The notes beneath the pieces were generated by a model. The model saw only the letters and a program-made list of their open reading frames with translations. It made no database searches and had not been told where the DNA came from. This document shows positions 16,687 to 25,705 of a DNA stretch of 64,000 bases, in pieces. Each line of letters begins with the position of its first letter. Within the stretch, counting starts at the first letter, position 1. Origin of the DNA: JAQUSX01 sp035446985 (GTDB lineage Bacteria; Bacillota; Clostridia; Christensenellales; CAG-314); the NCBI GenBank assembly GCA_035446985.1, contig DAOTGG010000002.1, positions 1 through 64,000 of the forward strand, read 5' to 3'. The position numbers and the translations under genes were made by a program.

Positions 16687-17568
16687 TTATTTAATTTTTA
16701 AACTTTTTATATATTTGGTAAATTTCGCCCCAATTTCGGGGTGTCTCATACCGTATTCGACGCTTGCTTGCATATACCCGAGTTTGTCGCCCAAGTCGTA
16801 TCTAAGTCCGTCAAAATCATACGCCATTATGCCTTTTTCCGCCGCTTGCAGTTTCAAACTGTCGGTGAATTGAAGTTCGCCGTTAGCAGCAACAGGCGTG
16901 CGGCGTATATAATCGTAAAAATCTCCGCTGATGACGTACCTTCCCAATGGCGCCAGCAAACTTTTTATTTGGTCGTCGGTTTTCGGTTTTTCAATTACAG
17001 ACCTGATCAAATGATTTTTTCCATAACTTTCGACAACGTCGCAGGAAGCGTATTTTGAGATAGCCTCTCTGGTGACTGTCTGCACACCCAAAACCGTTTT
17101 GCCGTATGCGTCAAAACAATCCAGCAGTTGTTTTGTAACGGGAGTGTTGCCGTTGGTGTACATAGCGTCGTCGCCGTTAAGTACCGCCACAGGCTCGCCG
17201 TCGGCAAATTTTTCCGCAAGTAACACGGCTGCGCCGCTGCCCGTAGCTACCTGCTGATAGACGAAACTGAACTTCGCTCGTTTCGTTATGTTTTCAACAA
17301 TCTGCTTTTCTTTCAATTTTCCGCGGCTTTCCAAAAATTCTTCAAGCGTCGTGTCAACAGAAAAATGTTTTACAATCGCTTGTTTTTCGGGACTGATTAC
17401 GAAAAGTATATCAGTAATGCCGCTTTCGACGGTTTCGTCGACTATTATTTCCAGCGACGGTCTGTCCACTATCGCTATCATTTCTTTGGGCATAGCTTTG
17501 GTGTAAGGCAAAAATCTAGTGCCTCTGCCCGCCGCTAATATTACCGCTTTTTTTACTTTTTCACTCAT
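16687..17568 (-). CDS. galU: UTP-glucose-1-phosphate uridylyltransferase
   Basis: Makes UDP-glucose, the donor for glycolipids, cell-wall glycans and exopolysaccharide. The 293-residue protein carries the nucleotidyltransferase motif KAVILAAGRGTRFLPYTKAMPKE near the N-terminus, the VLNGDDAMY metal site, and VIEKPK. AAGGAT lies 8 bases upstream of the ATG. It follows galE (UDP-glucose 4-epimerase) on the same strand, 157 bases apart, so together they supply UDP-glucose and UDP-galactose. Confidence 0.94.
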   Translation of the reverse strand: MSEKVKKAVILAAGRGTRFLPYTKAMPKEMIAIVDRPSLEIIVDETVESGITDILFVISPEKQAIVKHFSVDTTLEEFLESRGKLKEKQIVENITKRAKFSFVYQQVATGSGAAVLLAEKFADGEPVAVLNGDDAMYTNGNTPVTKQLLDCFDAYGKTVLGVQTVTREAISKYASCDVVESYGKNHLIRSVIEKPKTDDQIKSLLAPLGRYVISGDFYDYIRRTPVAANGELQFTDSLKLQAAEKGIMAYDFDGLRYDLGDKLGYMQASVEYGMRHPEIGAKFTKYIKSLKIK

Positions 17569-17725
17569 AAAATAAATCCTTATAATAAACGACTTTATAA
17601 AAAATCGTTAAAGTAAACTTTGTTATTTTTTTGAAGAATCTAATGTCAAAAAAATTTTATATATACTAACGCGGTTGCAAATACATTCGAGATTCAACAC
17701 AGTCGCTAAGATGCGAACGAGAATT

Positions 17726-18745
17726 TTAATTACTTTTTTGACGGGCTTTTTTCAAAGTCAAAGCAAAATTCACGCTGTCGCGCGCCATATCGTCAAGATT
17801 GTATTCGCATTTAAAACCGAGTTCGCGGTTTGCCTTCGACGGGTCAGCAAAATACAAATCCACATCGCCCGCGCGTCTCGGCGCAAAAGAGTACGGTATT
17901 TGTTTACCCCATGCGCGTGAAAAAGCGTCGATTACATCCAATACGCTGTAACCCTTGCCCGTACCGAGATTATACGTAACCAAACCGCAGTTAGTCGCGA
18001 GTTTATTAAGAGCCAATATATGTCCTTTCGCTAAATCAACTACGTGAATATAATCGCGTACGCCCGTTCCGTCGGGAGTATCGTAATCGTTTCCGAAAAC
18101 GTTTATTTTCGGCAGCTCGCCCATTATTACTTTTATAAGGTAGGGCGCGAGATTATTTGGAATATCGTTAGGATTTTCGCCGATAAGACCGCTTTCGTGC
18201 GCGCCGATAGGATTGAAATATCTAAGCAAAGCGACGTTCAAACTTTTGTCCGCGTTGCAAATATCGCTCAATATGCGTTCGTTCATAAATTTCGTCCAGC
18301 CATAAGGATTAGCGCAGGATAATTTCGCGTTTTCATTAACTGGCGAAGATTCGGGCTTGCCGTAAACGGTTGCGGAAGAAGAAAAAACCAAATTTTTGCA
18401 ACCGTGTTTTTTCATGCATTCGATAAGGTTCAGGGTGCTGTCAAGGTTGTTTCGATAATAAAGCAAAGGTTTTTCCACGCTTTCGCCCACAGCTTTGAAT
18501 CCAGCCATATGAATAACAGCGTCACAATTATTCTGCTCAAATACTTTTTCCGTAGCTGCCTTATCAAGCATATCGACTTTGTAAAAAATCGGGCGAATAC
18601 CCGTGATTTTTTTTATGCTATCAAGTACGCTCTCGTTACTATTAGAAAGATTATCGAGAACAACGCATTCGTGATTTTGTTTTAATAGTTCGACGACGAC
18701 GTGACTGCCAATATAACCCGTGCCGCCCGTTACAAGAACTTTCAT
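17726..18745 (-). CDS. galE: UDP-glucose 4-epimerase
   Basis: Interconverts UDP-glucose and UDP-galactose with bound NAD. The 339-residue extended SDR has the GGTGYIGSH nucleotide-binding motif at the N-terminus (7-15), the catalytic YGWTK (Tyr-x-x-x-Lys) motif, a substrate-binding LRYFNPIGAHESGLIGE block and the C-terminal PRRAGDVDLYFAD motif. AGGGGAA lies 7 bases before the ATG. It is the first gene of a likely unit with galU. Confidence 0.96.
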   Translation of the reverse strand: MKVLVTGGTGYIGSHVVVELLKQNHECVVLDNLSNSNESVLDSIKKITGIRPIFYKVDMLDKAATEKVFEQNNCDAVIHMAGFKAVGESVEKPLLYYRNNLDSTLNLIECMKKHGCKNLVFSSSATVYGKPESSPVNENAKLSCANPYGWTKFMNERILSDICNADKSLNVALLRYFNPIGAHESGLIGENPNDIPNNLAPYLIKVIMGELPKINVFGNDYDTPDGTGVRDYIHVVDLAKGHILALNKLATNCGLVTYNLGTGKGYSVLDVIDAFSRAWGKQIPYSFAPRRAGDVDLYFADPSKANRELGFKCEYNLDDMARDSVNFALTLKKARQKSN

Positions 18746-18793
18746 TTTTTTCCCCTTTTTTACGGCGGAAAATCAAAAAATACCGCTTCTTTC

Positions 18794-18821
18794 ATTATAT
18801 AATATATCGCCAAAAAAGCAA
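18794..18821 (-). promoter_or_regulatory. Probable galE promoter
   Basis: TTGCTT (complement of 18816-18821), 16-base spacer, TATAAT (complement of 18794-18799). The rest of the 305-base gap 18746-19050 is AT-rich with only this promoter and the terminator at 18996-19030. Confidence 0.65.
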
Positions 18822-18995
18822 GCTGTTTTTTAGACGGCTTATAAGGTAAGACATGAAAAATTTATATTCAATGAAATTGGAAGCGAAACTTAGACTTAAC
18901 TCTTTTTAAAATAAAATTGATGAATAATTTTTAAAAAAAGCCTTTCAATAACAAACAAAAAAACTTTCAATAATTTGACTTTTTTTTTAGTTAAA

Positions 18996-19030
18996 ACAAA
19001 AGCGTTTCCCAAAAAAGGAAACGCTTTTAG
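18996..19030 (-). terminator. Terminator of the EF-G-like gene
   Basis: AAAGCGTTTCC and GGAAACGCTTT arms around a short A/T loop, followed by TTTTGTTTTAAC on the minus strand, 20 bases past the stop codon. Confidence 0.85.
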
Positions 19031-19050
19031 AATATTGTTTGATTTTAAAT

Positions 19051-21120
19051 TTATTCTGCTTCAGCCGCGCGTTTTTTAGCGTCTTCAATGATTTTTGCTG
19101 TCGCGGTCGGGGGAACTTCTTCGTAACGGAGGAATTCCATAGTGAAAGTGCCTCTGCCTTGCGTCATTGAACGTAAATCGGTAGCGTACTTGGTTATTTC
19201 AGCCATAGGAGCTTCAGCGCGGATTATTTGTTTTCCGCCAGTTGCTGCTTCCATACCCAAAACTCTGCCGCGGCGTTTATTCATATCGCCCAAAATATCG
19301 CCCATGTAGTTTTCGGGAACTGTTACGTTCACTTGGTAAATGGGTTCAAGCAGTATCGGTTGAGCCTTAGGAATACCTTCGCCGTAAGCAAGTTTTGCCG
19401 CCGAAACGAAAGCGATTTCTTTACTGTCAACGGGGTGGTATTTACCGTCAACCAAACGAGCTTTGAGGTTGATCATAGGATAACCCGCCAAAACGCCTTC
19501 TTTAATAGCTTCGCGCAAACCCTTATCAACAGCGGGGATAAACTGTCTGGGTACCGCGCCGCCGACTACTTCGTCTGCAAACTCATAAATACCGTCTTCC
19601 GCGCCAGGTTCAAACTTGATAATCGCAACGCCGAATTGTCCTGCGCCGCCCGATTGCTTTTTGTGTTTGCCTTCGGCTTCGCTTCTGCCCTTGATAGTTT
19701 CTTTGTAAGCTATTCTAGGTTCTTTCAAAACGGCTTCTACGCTGAATTTATTTCTGAGTTTTCTGCAAAGTATATCGAGTTGGGTTTCGCCAACACCGCT
19801 CAATAACATTTCGTTTGTGTCTTGGTTTTTAATAACGGCAAATGATATATCTTCGTCTTTAAGTTTTGATAATCCCGCGAAAATTTTGTCTTCTTCGCCT
19901 TTTTTCGCAGCGTAAACCGCCATAGAAATAACGGGCTTAGGCATTTCGATAGGAGGCAAGGTCAAAGCTTTTCCTTCGGACAAAGTGTCGCCTGTGGTAG
20001 GAGTGTTAAGTTTTGAAACGGCTCCGATGTCGCCCGCGGAAATGCTGTCTGTCGGCTCTTGCTTTTTGCCTTTAATAAAGAATATGCTGCTGATTTTTTC
20101 TTCGCTGTCTTTATTCGCGTTTTTTAGTATCGTTCCGCTCTTAAGAGTGCCTTGAAGCATCTTAAAGAATGAAAGTCTGCCTACAAACGGGTCTACGATT
20201 GTTTTGAATACTTGCAAAACAACGGGAGCGTTGGGATCGCATTTCAGTTCGATTTTGTTACCCTTGTCGTCTGTTGCCGTAACAACGTCGTCAGCAGGAC
20301 TGGGCAATGTAGCAACGATTTTATTTAATAAATTTTTGATACCCTTGTTAGCGAGCGCGCTGCCGCCGTAAACGGGAATAGTAGCGCATTTAACGATACC
20401 CGCTTTCAAACCTTTTTCCACTTCTTCTTTCGTTAGGTCGAGAGTATCGAGATATTTCATCATAAGCTCGTCGTCGCCTTCTGCCGCGCTTTCGACAACT
20501 TTTTCTCTTGCGGAAGCCGCTTGGTCAGCCATATTAGCGGGAATTTCTTTTCCGTTTTCTTCAGAGCCTACTTCGTAATACAATCCGTCGTCAACGTTTA
20601 CATACGCGCTGAAATTGTTTTGCATAACGGGAATCATAAGGTTAGCGATTTTTGTAGGATATTTTTCTGTGATAGCGTTAACCGTGTCGGTATAGTTTGC
20701 GTTTTCTTTGTCAAGACCGCTGACGAATATCATAGCGGGAATTTTGCGCGCTATACAAATATCAAGAGCTTTTTCCGTGCCTACGGTAAGCGAGCCTGAC
20801 GCGCTGGTTACGATAACAGCGGCATCGGCAACAGCTAAAGCCTGTACCAATTCGCCTTCAAAGTCAAAGTAACCTGGTACGTCGATGATATTGATTTTTG
20901 TGCCGTTGTAATTACAGTTAGCGGTGGCAAGCGAGATAGATATTTTTTTAGCTATTTCTTCGGGATCAAAGTCCATTGTCGAGTTGCCGTCGTCAACTTT
21001 ACCTTGTCTATCAACCGCCTTGCAGTTGAATAGAATTGCCTCGGCGAGCGTGGTTTTTCCCTCGCCGGAATGCCCAATCAAGGCAATATTGCGGATGTCT
21101 TTTGCGTTAATAAGTGCCAT
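19051..21120 (-). CDS. EF-G-like translational GTPase (EF-G-2 / FusA2 type)
   Basis: GTPase of 689 residues with the full five-domain EF-G layout. The P-loop is GHSGEGKTT (16-24). The G3 motif is DVPGYFDF (80-87) with Tyr84 where canonical EF-G has the catalytic His; this DxPGY form marks the EF-G-2 branch. The G4 region is SGLDKENANY instead of NKMDxENAD. Domain IV and V are present (GAGQFGVAIIKFEP, PIYQVNVTVPENYMGDILGDMNKRRGRVLG). EF-G-2 proteins are known to bind ribosomes, but their role in translocation is uncertain, so this should not be annotated as the essential fusA. GGGGAG precedes the ATG by 8 bases. Single-gene unit. Confidence 0.92.
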   Translation of the reverse strand: MALINAKDIRNIALIGHSGEGKTTLAEAILFNCKAVDRQGKVDDGNSTMDFDPEEIAKKISISLATANCNYNGTKINIIDVPGYFDFEGELVQALAVADAAVIVTSASGSLTVGTEKALDICIARKIPAMIFVSGLDKENANYTDTVNAITEKYPTKIANLMIPVMQNNFSAYVNVDDGLYYEVGSEENGKEIPANMADQAASAREKVVESAAEGDDELMMKYLDTLDLTKEEVEKGLKAGIVKCATIPVYGGSALANKGIKNLLNKIVATLPSPADDVVTATDDKGNKIELKCDPNAPVVLQVFKTIVDPFVGRLSFFKMLQGTLKSGTILKNANKDSEEKISSIFFIKGKKQEPTDSISAGDIGAVSKLNTPTTGDTLSEGKALTLPPIEMPKPVISMAVYAAKKGEEDKIFAGLSKLKDEDISFAVIKNQDTNEMLLSGVGETQLDILCRKLRNKFSVEAVLKEPRIAYKETIKGRSEAEGKHKKQSGGAGQFGVAIIKFEPGAEDGIYEFADEVVGGAVPRQFIPAVDKGLREAIKEGVLAGYPMINLKARLVDGKYHPVDSKEIAFVSAAKLAYGEGIPKAQPILLEPIYQVNVTVPENYMGDILGDMNKRRGRVLGMEAATGGKQIIRAEAPMAEITKYATDLRSMTQGRGTFTMEFLRYEEVPPTATAKIIEDAKKRAAEAE

Positions 21121-21216
21121 TATTGTACTCCCCTATATAAACTTATTTTTACCGTGAAAGATAAATAGTTGTTGCGGACGTTTAGTTATTTTTAAAATAA
21201 GTCCGCAGATAGAATT

Positions 21217-21245
21217 ATTTTAGCATAAATAATATATTTCGGCAA
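21217..21245 (-). promoter_or_regulatory. Promoter of the EF-G-like gene
   Basis: TTGCCG (complement of 21240-21245), 17-base spacer, TAAAAT (complement of 21217-21222). Confidence 0.65.
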
Positions 21246-21296
21246 TCAATTTCTTAAATACACCGTAATAAAACCGCAAAAAATATCATAATCAAA

Positions 21297-21325
21297 TTGT
21301 TTTTTATATCCGCGTTTGATATAAT
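21297..21325 (+). promoter_or_regulatory. Promoter of the PepT-like gene
   Basis: TTGTTT (21297-21302), 17-base spacer, perfect TATAAT (21320-21325), 41 bases before the start codon. Confidence 0.75.
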
Positions 21326-21366
21326 TATTATTAACAGAAATCAAAATAACAAAAAGGAGTGCGAAA

Positions 21367-22551
21367 ATGAAATATACTCATCAGCAAACTGTGGACGTGT
21401 TTTTGGAAATGGTAAAAGTCGACAGCCCGTCTTTTAGTGAAAAAAATATGGTCGATTATCTGGTCGATAAAATAAATTCTTACAAATGGAATGCGCAAAT
21501 AGAGCGTGTGCCCGTTTTGGTGGAGCGTTTTGACGAGGAAACCTTAGTTCGTCTAGCAAATGACAAAGACGTACATGACACCGAGCAACTGGTAGTCATA
21601 ATTCCCGCAACTGACGAAACCAAAGACCCGATATATTTTTGCGCTCATATAGATACCGTGAGCCCCGGAAAAGGCGTAAAGCCCGTAATCAAGAACGATA
21701 TTATTTACAGCGACGGCACTACTGTACTTGGCGGCGACGACAAAAGCGGCGTTGCTGGTTTAGTCGTTGCGGTTGACGAAGTAATAAAGAAAAATATTCC
21801 GCACGGAAAAATCGTACTCATTTTTACCGCTTTGGAAGAAAAAGGACATATGGGCGCGCAGCAAATAGACATCAATAAATACGGCGTGCGTTACGGATAT
21901 GTTTTCGATACGTCGGGAAACGTAGGCAAAATAATGCGGCGCGGACAGCACGGACAGTCGATTGAAGTCACGATAACTGTGGATGATATTCCAAATCATA
22001 CTTACTCCGCCACCGTGCCGAACGCTCTTGGCCACGCCTGCGATCTTATTGCAAAAATCGATAAAAAACTTTTTAACGCTGACGATATGACTTTTACCCA
22101 AGTATTAAGTTTAAAAACCGAATATCAGCCGGGCTATATGGTGCCGTATAAAGCCGTTTTCAAAATCACAACCCGCAGTTTTATGAAAAAAGACCAGCAA
22201 AAGCAGGTCTCGAAAATATTAAAACTGCTTGATAATTTCAAAGCAAAGAATGCCAAACTGGAATACAAAATTTCTCCCAAGCAGACCATAGGTTACGACC
22301 ACGCCGACACCGACGACGGTCAATTGATGATGAATAAAGCGGAGTCTGTTATAAAAGAAATGGGCTTAGCTCCCGAATATATAACGATGGGACTCGGCGG
22401 ACACGACGCAAGCTCTTTTATGATGCGCGGCGTTCCCTCTATCGTGCTCTCGTGCGGTATGCAGGAAATTCACACAACCAAAGAATATATCTATATTCAA
22501 GATTTGCACGACTGCACGGAGTTGGTCATACGCTTAATCGAAAAAGCGTAA
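21367..22551 (+). CDS. PepT-like M20 family metallopeptidase
   Basis: Cytoplasmic zinc aminopeptidase or tripeptidase-like protein, 394 residues. Metal ligands and catalytic residues are visible: AHIDTVSPG (first His/Asp), GGDDKSGVAG (bridging Asp), ALEEKGHMGAQ (Glu-Glu pair), FDTSG and the C-terminal GLGGHDASSF...IHTTKE block. The middle part (about 180-300) is the dimerisation domain. It resembles the PepT-like group of clostridia more than acetylornithine deacetylases. A strong AAAAGGAG site lies 7 bases upstream. Single gene with promoter and terminator; exact peptide preference cannot be read from sequence. Confidence 0.9.
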   Translation: MKYTHQQTVDVFLEMVKVDSPSFSEKNMVDYLVDKINSYKWNAQIERVPVLVERFDEETLVRLANDKDVHDTEQLVVIIPATDETKDPIYFCAHIDTVSPGKGVKPVIKNDIIYSDGTTVLGGDDKSGVAGLVVAVDEVIKKNIPHGKIVLIFTALEEKGHMGAQQIDINKYGVRYGYVFDTSGNVGKIMRRGQHGQSIEVTITVDDIPNHTYSATVPNALGHACDLIAKIDKKLFNADDMTFTQVLSLKTEYQPGYMVPYKAVFKITTRSFMKKDQQKQVSKILKLLDNFKAKNAKLEYKISPKQTIGYDHADTDDGQLMMNKAESVIKEMGLAPEYITMGLGGHDASSFMMRGVPSIVLSCGMQEIHTTKEYIYIQDLHDCTELVIRLIEKA

Positions 22552-22592
22552 ACGAATTTTTTAACGAGCCTTATCTATATTCAGTAAATAAA

Positions 22593-22628
22593 AAAAGCGA
22601 TCTATATGGTCGCTTTTAATTTTTTTTA
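22593..22628 (+). terminator. Terminator of the PepT-like gene
   Basis: Stem AAAAGCGA (22593-22600) / TCGCTTTT (22610-22617) followed by AATTTTTTTTT. Confidence 0.8.
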
Positions 22629-22669
22629 ATATTCTTTATTTTTTCTAGTATCAGGATTCAGAAGTTACT

Positions 22670-23827
22670 TTATTCTTTCTTTGTTTTCAATTTGTAATTT
22701 TCTTCCACGGCAAGATTTAGTTTGGCGATTTCTATTCCTTTGCCGTCCAAAATCTCTAATTTATAGGTATTGCCAATAGTAGAAATGAAAAATCTTTTGC
22801 CGCCGTCAAAAGCTAAAGTCGGCGTGCTTTGCGGCGGGAAAAACAGATTTTCACCGTTTACCGCGACCTTAATTCCGTTTTCATTCGCCGTTATTTCGCC
22901 TTTGCCAAGAAACCTATATCCTTTCAAATCGGGCAGTTCGTATACGTCAGCCGAGGCGGAAAACGAATATTCGCCGCTTTGCAACTGCCGCAACACAGCA
23001 TTTCTTTGCATCTCATACCACGTCGGAACGTCAAGCGTTTTATTTATTTTGCCGTAACAATCCATCACAAATTCCGTTCCGCATTTGCCGCAGACAAGTT
23101 TGTTTTCAATAGCGGTCAGACAAAATTCCTCTCCGCATTTGGGACAGCGGTAAAGTATAGTTTCCAGTCCGTCTAAATTTCGCTCGATTTTTATTTTCTG
23201 CTCGCTTTGCCGCTTATATTCGTCGTAATTAAGAGCGGTCGCAATTTTGTCGTACACGGTTTCCAACGGAAGTTCGCTTAAATCCCCCTTCGTAAACAAT
23301 CGGCTTATTTTTACGTCGACTTTCGCTTTTACCTGCGTTTTTGACCAGCGCGGCAGCCCGAGATAATTTCCGCTTATATTAACGGCGATTACGTCCATAC
23401 CCAAAAACTTTACTAACTTCGCAATAGATTGCGGTATAATGCCTGTTTTGCCATCCACCGAAAGTTTACCTTCTGGAAATATAACAATCGGGCGGTTTTT
23501 GCTCAAAATGTACTTGCACGCTTTTACCGCGCTGATTTCGCTGATAAACTGCCTTTTGGGTATCGCTCCAAAAAAAGCGTAGAGAGCTTTGTTTCTCGCT
23601 ATTTGGTCTACGGCGCAAAGGTAATTCGGCTGAAACTTTTTTAATGCCCGCGCCGTAACGAAAACGTCGTTTACGCTCGTATGATTAACAAGCGCGATAA
23701 AAGGTTTTTTCAGGTCGGCAACTTCGTTGACTATATTGAGTTCAAACCGCTTTTCGCAAACTTTTTTGCAATAAAAAAAATTAGCGAAATTATATAAAAA
23801 TTTGTTAGTTAAAGGCTGTTTTTTCAT
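22670..23827 (-). CDS. PlsC-like acyltransferase with zinc ribbon and C-terminal beta domain
   Basis: Residues about 25-200 form a lysophospholipid acyltransferase domain of the PlsC type: NHTSVND (48-54, the catalytic NHx4D box) and FPEGKLS (117-123). This is followed by a zinc ribbon with CPKC (228-231) and CGKC (246-249), then about 130 residues of predicted beta structure with no family I recognise (PH-like in pattern). The enzyme core would make phosphatidic acid or a related lipid at the membrane. The 385-residue length is well above the usual 200-250 because of the added C-terminal part. AAAGG lies about 7 bases before the ATG. Single gene. Confidence 0.85.
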   Translation of the reverse strand: MKKQPLTNKFLYNFANFFYCKKVCEKRFELNIVNEVADLKKPFIALVNHTSVNDVFVTARALKKFQPNYLCAVDQIARNKALYAFFGAIPKRQFISEISAVKACKYILSKNRPIVIFPEGKLSVDGKTGIIPQSIAKLVKFLGMDVIAVNISGNYLGLPRWSKTQVKAKVDVKISRLFTKGDLSELPLETVYDKIATALNYDEYKRQSEQKIKIERNLDGLETILYRCPKCGEEFCLTAIENKLVCGKCGTEFVMDCYGKINKTLDVPTWYEMQRNAVLRQLQSGEYSFSASADVYELPDLKGYRFLGKGEITANENGIKVAVNGENLFFPPQSTPTLAFDGGKRFFISTIGNTYKLEILDGKGIEIAKLNLAVEENYKLKTKKE

Positions 23828-23943
23828 TTTTACCTTTTCCGTTTTTCTCGTTCGCTCGCACTTTTGATAATATCTGCGTTAACAACAAAAAATTTTTTTT
23901 ACTATCTTTCTCTATTTATTTTGCCTATTTTATACGATTTTTT

Positions 23944-24558
23944 TTAAATAGCTATGATATGCTCGATAAAAATTTTCAAGCCTATTCCCACAAGAATAAT
24001 TCCGCCTACTATTCCCGAATAATCCGATAAATATTTTCCCACTTTTTTACCCAGATACATACCCAAAAGCGACAGGATAAAAGTTGTGAAAGTAATAATC
24101 GAAACCGAAATAAATATATTCATATTCACGGTGAGAGCGAGAGTAATACCTACCACAAACGCGTCGATACTTGTGGCTATACCTTGCAAGAGCATTTCAC
24201 CGACTGAAAATCTTTTTTTGGTATCGCCTTCATTGTCAGTCGGCACATCTATCGCGTCCGCGCTTTTTCTTTTTTTATTTATATCGGTTATGCTTTCAAA
24301 AATCATTTTTCCGCCGATAAATGCAAGTAAAACCAATGCAATCCAATGGTCGACTTTTTCCACAAAGCCTGAGAATGCGGAACCTATAAAATAACCTAAT
24401 AGCGGCATTAAGCCTTGAAACAATCCAAAACATATCGGGTACGCCACAAACTGAATTTTATTCAAATTCGGTTTTGTCATTGAGTTTGAAATCGATACGG
24501 CAAAAGCGTCCGCAGACAGCCCGACCGCAATTAAAAGCACAGTTAAAAAATCAGTCAT
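23944..24558 (-). CDS. mntP: Manganese efflux pump MntP
   Basis: Six-helix membrane exporter of 204 residues, formerly DUF204/YebN. Both conserved repeats are visible: LSADAFAVSISNSM near the N-terminus and ATSIDAFVVGITLAL in the second half, each with the Asp needed for Mn2+ export. A loop with several charged residues (about 95-120) joins the halves. GGGAG lies 6 bases before the ATG. I see no yybP-ykoY manganese riboswitch in front of it; the divergence from the divIC terminator is only about 20 bases, so it may be partly read through from divIC. Confidence 0.93.
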   Translation of the reverse strand: MTDFLTVLLIAVGLSADAFAVSISNSMTKPNLNKIQFVAYPICFGLFQGLMPLLGYFIGSAFSGFVEKVDHWIALVLLAFIGGKMIFESITDINKKRKSADAIDVPTDNEGDTKKRFSVGEMLLQGIATSIDAFVVGITLALTVNMNIFISVSIITFTTFILSLLGMYLGKKVGKYLSDYSGIVGGIILVGIGLKIFIEHIIAI

Positions 24559-24575
24559 AAATCTCCCAAGCAGTT

Positions 24576-24608
24576 AAAAATAAGGCAACCCTTTTTGGCG
24601 GATTGCCT
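24576..24608 (-). terminator. Terminator of the yabP-yabQ-divIC operon
   Basis: AGGCAATCC and GGTTGCCT arms on the minus strand (24583-24608) followed by TATTTTTAAC, 15 bases past the divIC stop. Confidence 0.75.
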
Positions 24609-24623
24609 GTTCTTTCCGTTATG

Positions 24624-24920
24624 TTAGTCGCCAAGCTTGGCTATCCAGTTAAGTTGGTCCTGCGTAAGCATTCCCTCGTTTTCGGTAGCCCATTCCACTA
24701 TGTATTCAACCGTTTTACGGTATTCTAAATCCGTATGATATTGATCGATAAGGTCTTCGTTTTGCTTAATCTCGTTTACGAGTTCGTCTACCTTTGCCAA
24801 AAACGCGGTCTTTTGTACGAACAAGGTCGTCAGCCAGCTCAGCATCACGAGGAGTATCACGGTGCATATTATCACCGCGAATAACAGATTCTTGTTCTGA
24901 AATATCGACGTTGGTTTCAT
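24624..24920 (-). CDS. divIC: Septum formation initiator (DivIC/FtsB-like)
   Basis: Bitopic division protein of 98 residues: short cytoplasmic N-terminus, one membrane segment (about 12-33), then an extracytoplasmic coiled coil (about 40-65) and a short conserved end (VEYIVEWATENEGMLTQDQLNWIAKLGD). It is expected to join FtsL and FtsQ/DivIB at the septum. Order yabP-yabQ-divIC is the classical Firmicutes arrangement and is the main support for the call. Start at 24920: AAAGG lies 9 bases upstream; the ATG six bases earlier would be too close to that site. The first 155 bases overlap the 3' end of yabQ in another frame. Confidence 0.88.
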   Translation of the reverse strand: MKPTSIFQNKNLLFAVIICTVILLVMLSWLTTLFVQKTAFLAKVDELVNEIKQNEDLIDQYHTDLEYRKTVEYIVEWATENEGMLTQDQLNWIAKLGD

Positions 24921-25236
24921 CGCCATTCACCTTTCCAAAATTTTGTTTGGTAAAATTATACAACTTCCCAAGCGCCGTGTCAAGCATGGGTACGATTGTT
25001 AGCGAGCAAAAAAACAATCCCAAACCCACGCCCAAAAAAACGTATATTCTAAACTGACCGTCGTTCCAAATCAAATTAGCGAAAAATACGGCTGCCATAG
25101 CAATAACGGCAAAAAGAATATCGCCCAAAATTTTGTACTTTTTTATTAGATGCGTTACGGGGTACAGTAAAGATATTACCATACCCACGTAAATAAACGA
25201 TAGAAAGGTTAAAAACTGGCGAAGCGCGTCGTTCAT
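24766..25236 (-). CDS. yabQ: Spore cortex biosynthesis protein YabQ
   Basis: Sporulation membrane protein of 156 residues, known in Bacillus to be needed for spore cortex formation and to sit in the forespore membrane. Four hydrophobic segments lie within residues about 5-105 (starting MNDALRQFLTFLSFIYVGMVISLLYP). The last 50 residues are charged and low in complexity and are the part encoded over the start of divIC in a different frame. The start codon overlaps the yabP stop (ATGA), so the pair is translationally coupled. Expected control by mother-cell sporulation sigma factors; I do not see a convincing sigma-E site. Confidence 0.9.
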   Translation of the reverse strand: MNDALRQFLTFLSFIYVGMVISLLYPVTHLIKKYKILGDILFAVIAMAAVFFANLIWNDGQFRIYVFLGVGLGLFFCSLTIVPMLDTALGKLYNFTKQNFGKVNGDETNVDISEQESVIRGDNMHRDTPRDAELADDLVRTKDRVFGKGRRTRKRD

Positions 25237-25481
25237 TTAAATATATTGCCCAAGCTCGTTTTTTTGGCTCCGTATTTTATCGCCGCGATATTGTCAAATT
25301 CGATAACCACAAGTCCCTCGTCGACTTCGAGTTTTTTTACGTTAAGTTTTTCACCAGTAACCGCAAGTCTGCCTTTTACGGTGTTGACTACCACTTCTTT
25401 TTCAAAAACGCTTACTACGTCCGTGACGCCGCCTATCGTGACGCCGCTGTCCGTTACGCTCAAAGAATGTTTTTTATCCAT
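25233..25481 (-). CDS. yabP: Sporulation protein YabP
   Basis: Small sporulation protein of 82 residues from the YabP/YqfC family: HSLSVTDSGVTIGGVTDVVSVFEKEVVVNTVKGRLAV is split here into the two family blocks SGVTIGGVTDV and GEKLNVKKLEVDEGLVVIEG-like strand region. It is all-beta in pattern. In Bacillus it works with YabQ in spore coat and cortex assembly. AAGGAGTGG lies about 8 bases before the ATG. It is first in the yabP-yabQ-divIC unit and marks the organism as an endospore former or a descendant of one. Confidence 0.92.
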   Translation of the reverse strand: MDKKHSLSVTDSGVTIGGVTDVVSVFEKEVVVNTVKGRLAVTGEKLNVKKLEVDEGLVVIEFDNIAAIKYGAKKTSLGNIFK

Positions 25482-25705
25482 TTTTTTACCACTCCTTATC
25501 TTTAATTATTTATATGCGAAAATCTTATTTATTTTTACTCACTCGCGTTAAACGGTAAAAAAATTCTCATATTAAATGTAAGTAGAAAAATTTTTATAAT
25601 TGAAAATCGTGATTGAGTATGATATATTGTATATATTGATATTAACCAAAAACATTTTTACTTCATTCACACAAAAACCTTTATTAAAAAAACAGGTGAA
25701 AAACT

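Noticed and set aside
19051..21120. Call as the essential fusA (EF-G)
   Set aside because: The DVPGY motif and SGLDK in G4 place it in the EF-G-2 branch.
23820..24620. yybP-ykoY manganese riboswitch before mntP
   Set aside because: The leader is only a few tens of bases and shows only the upstream gene terminator.
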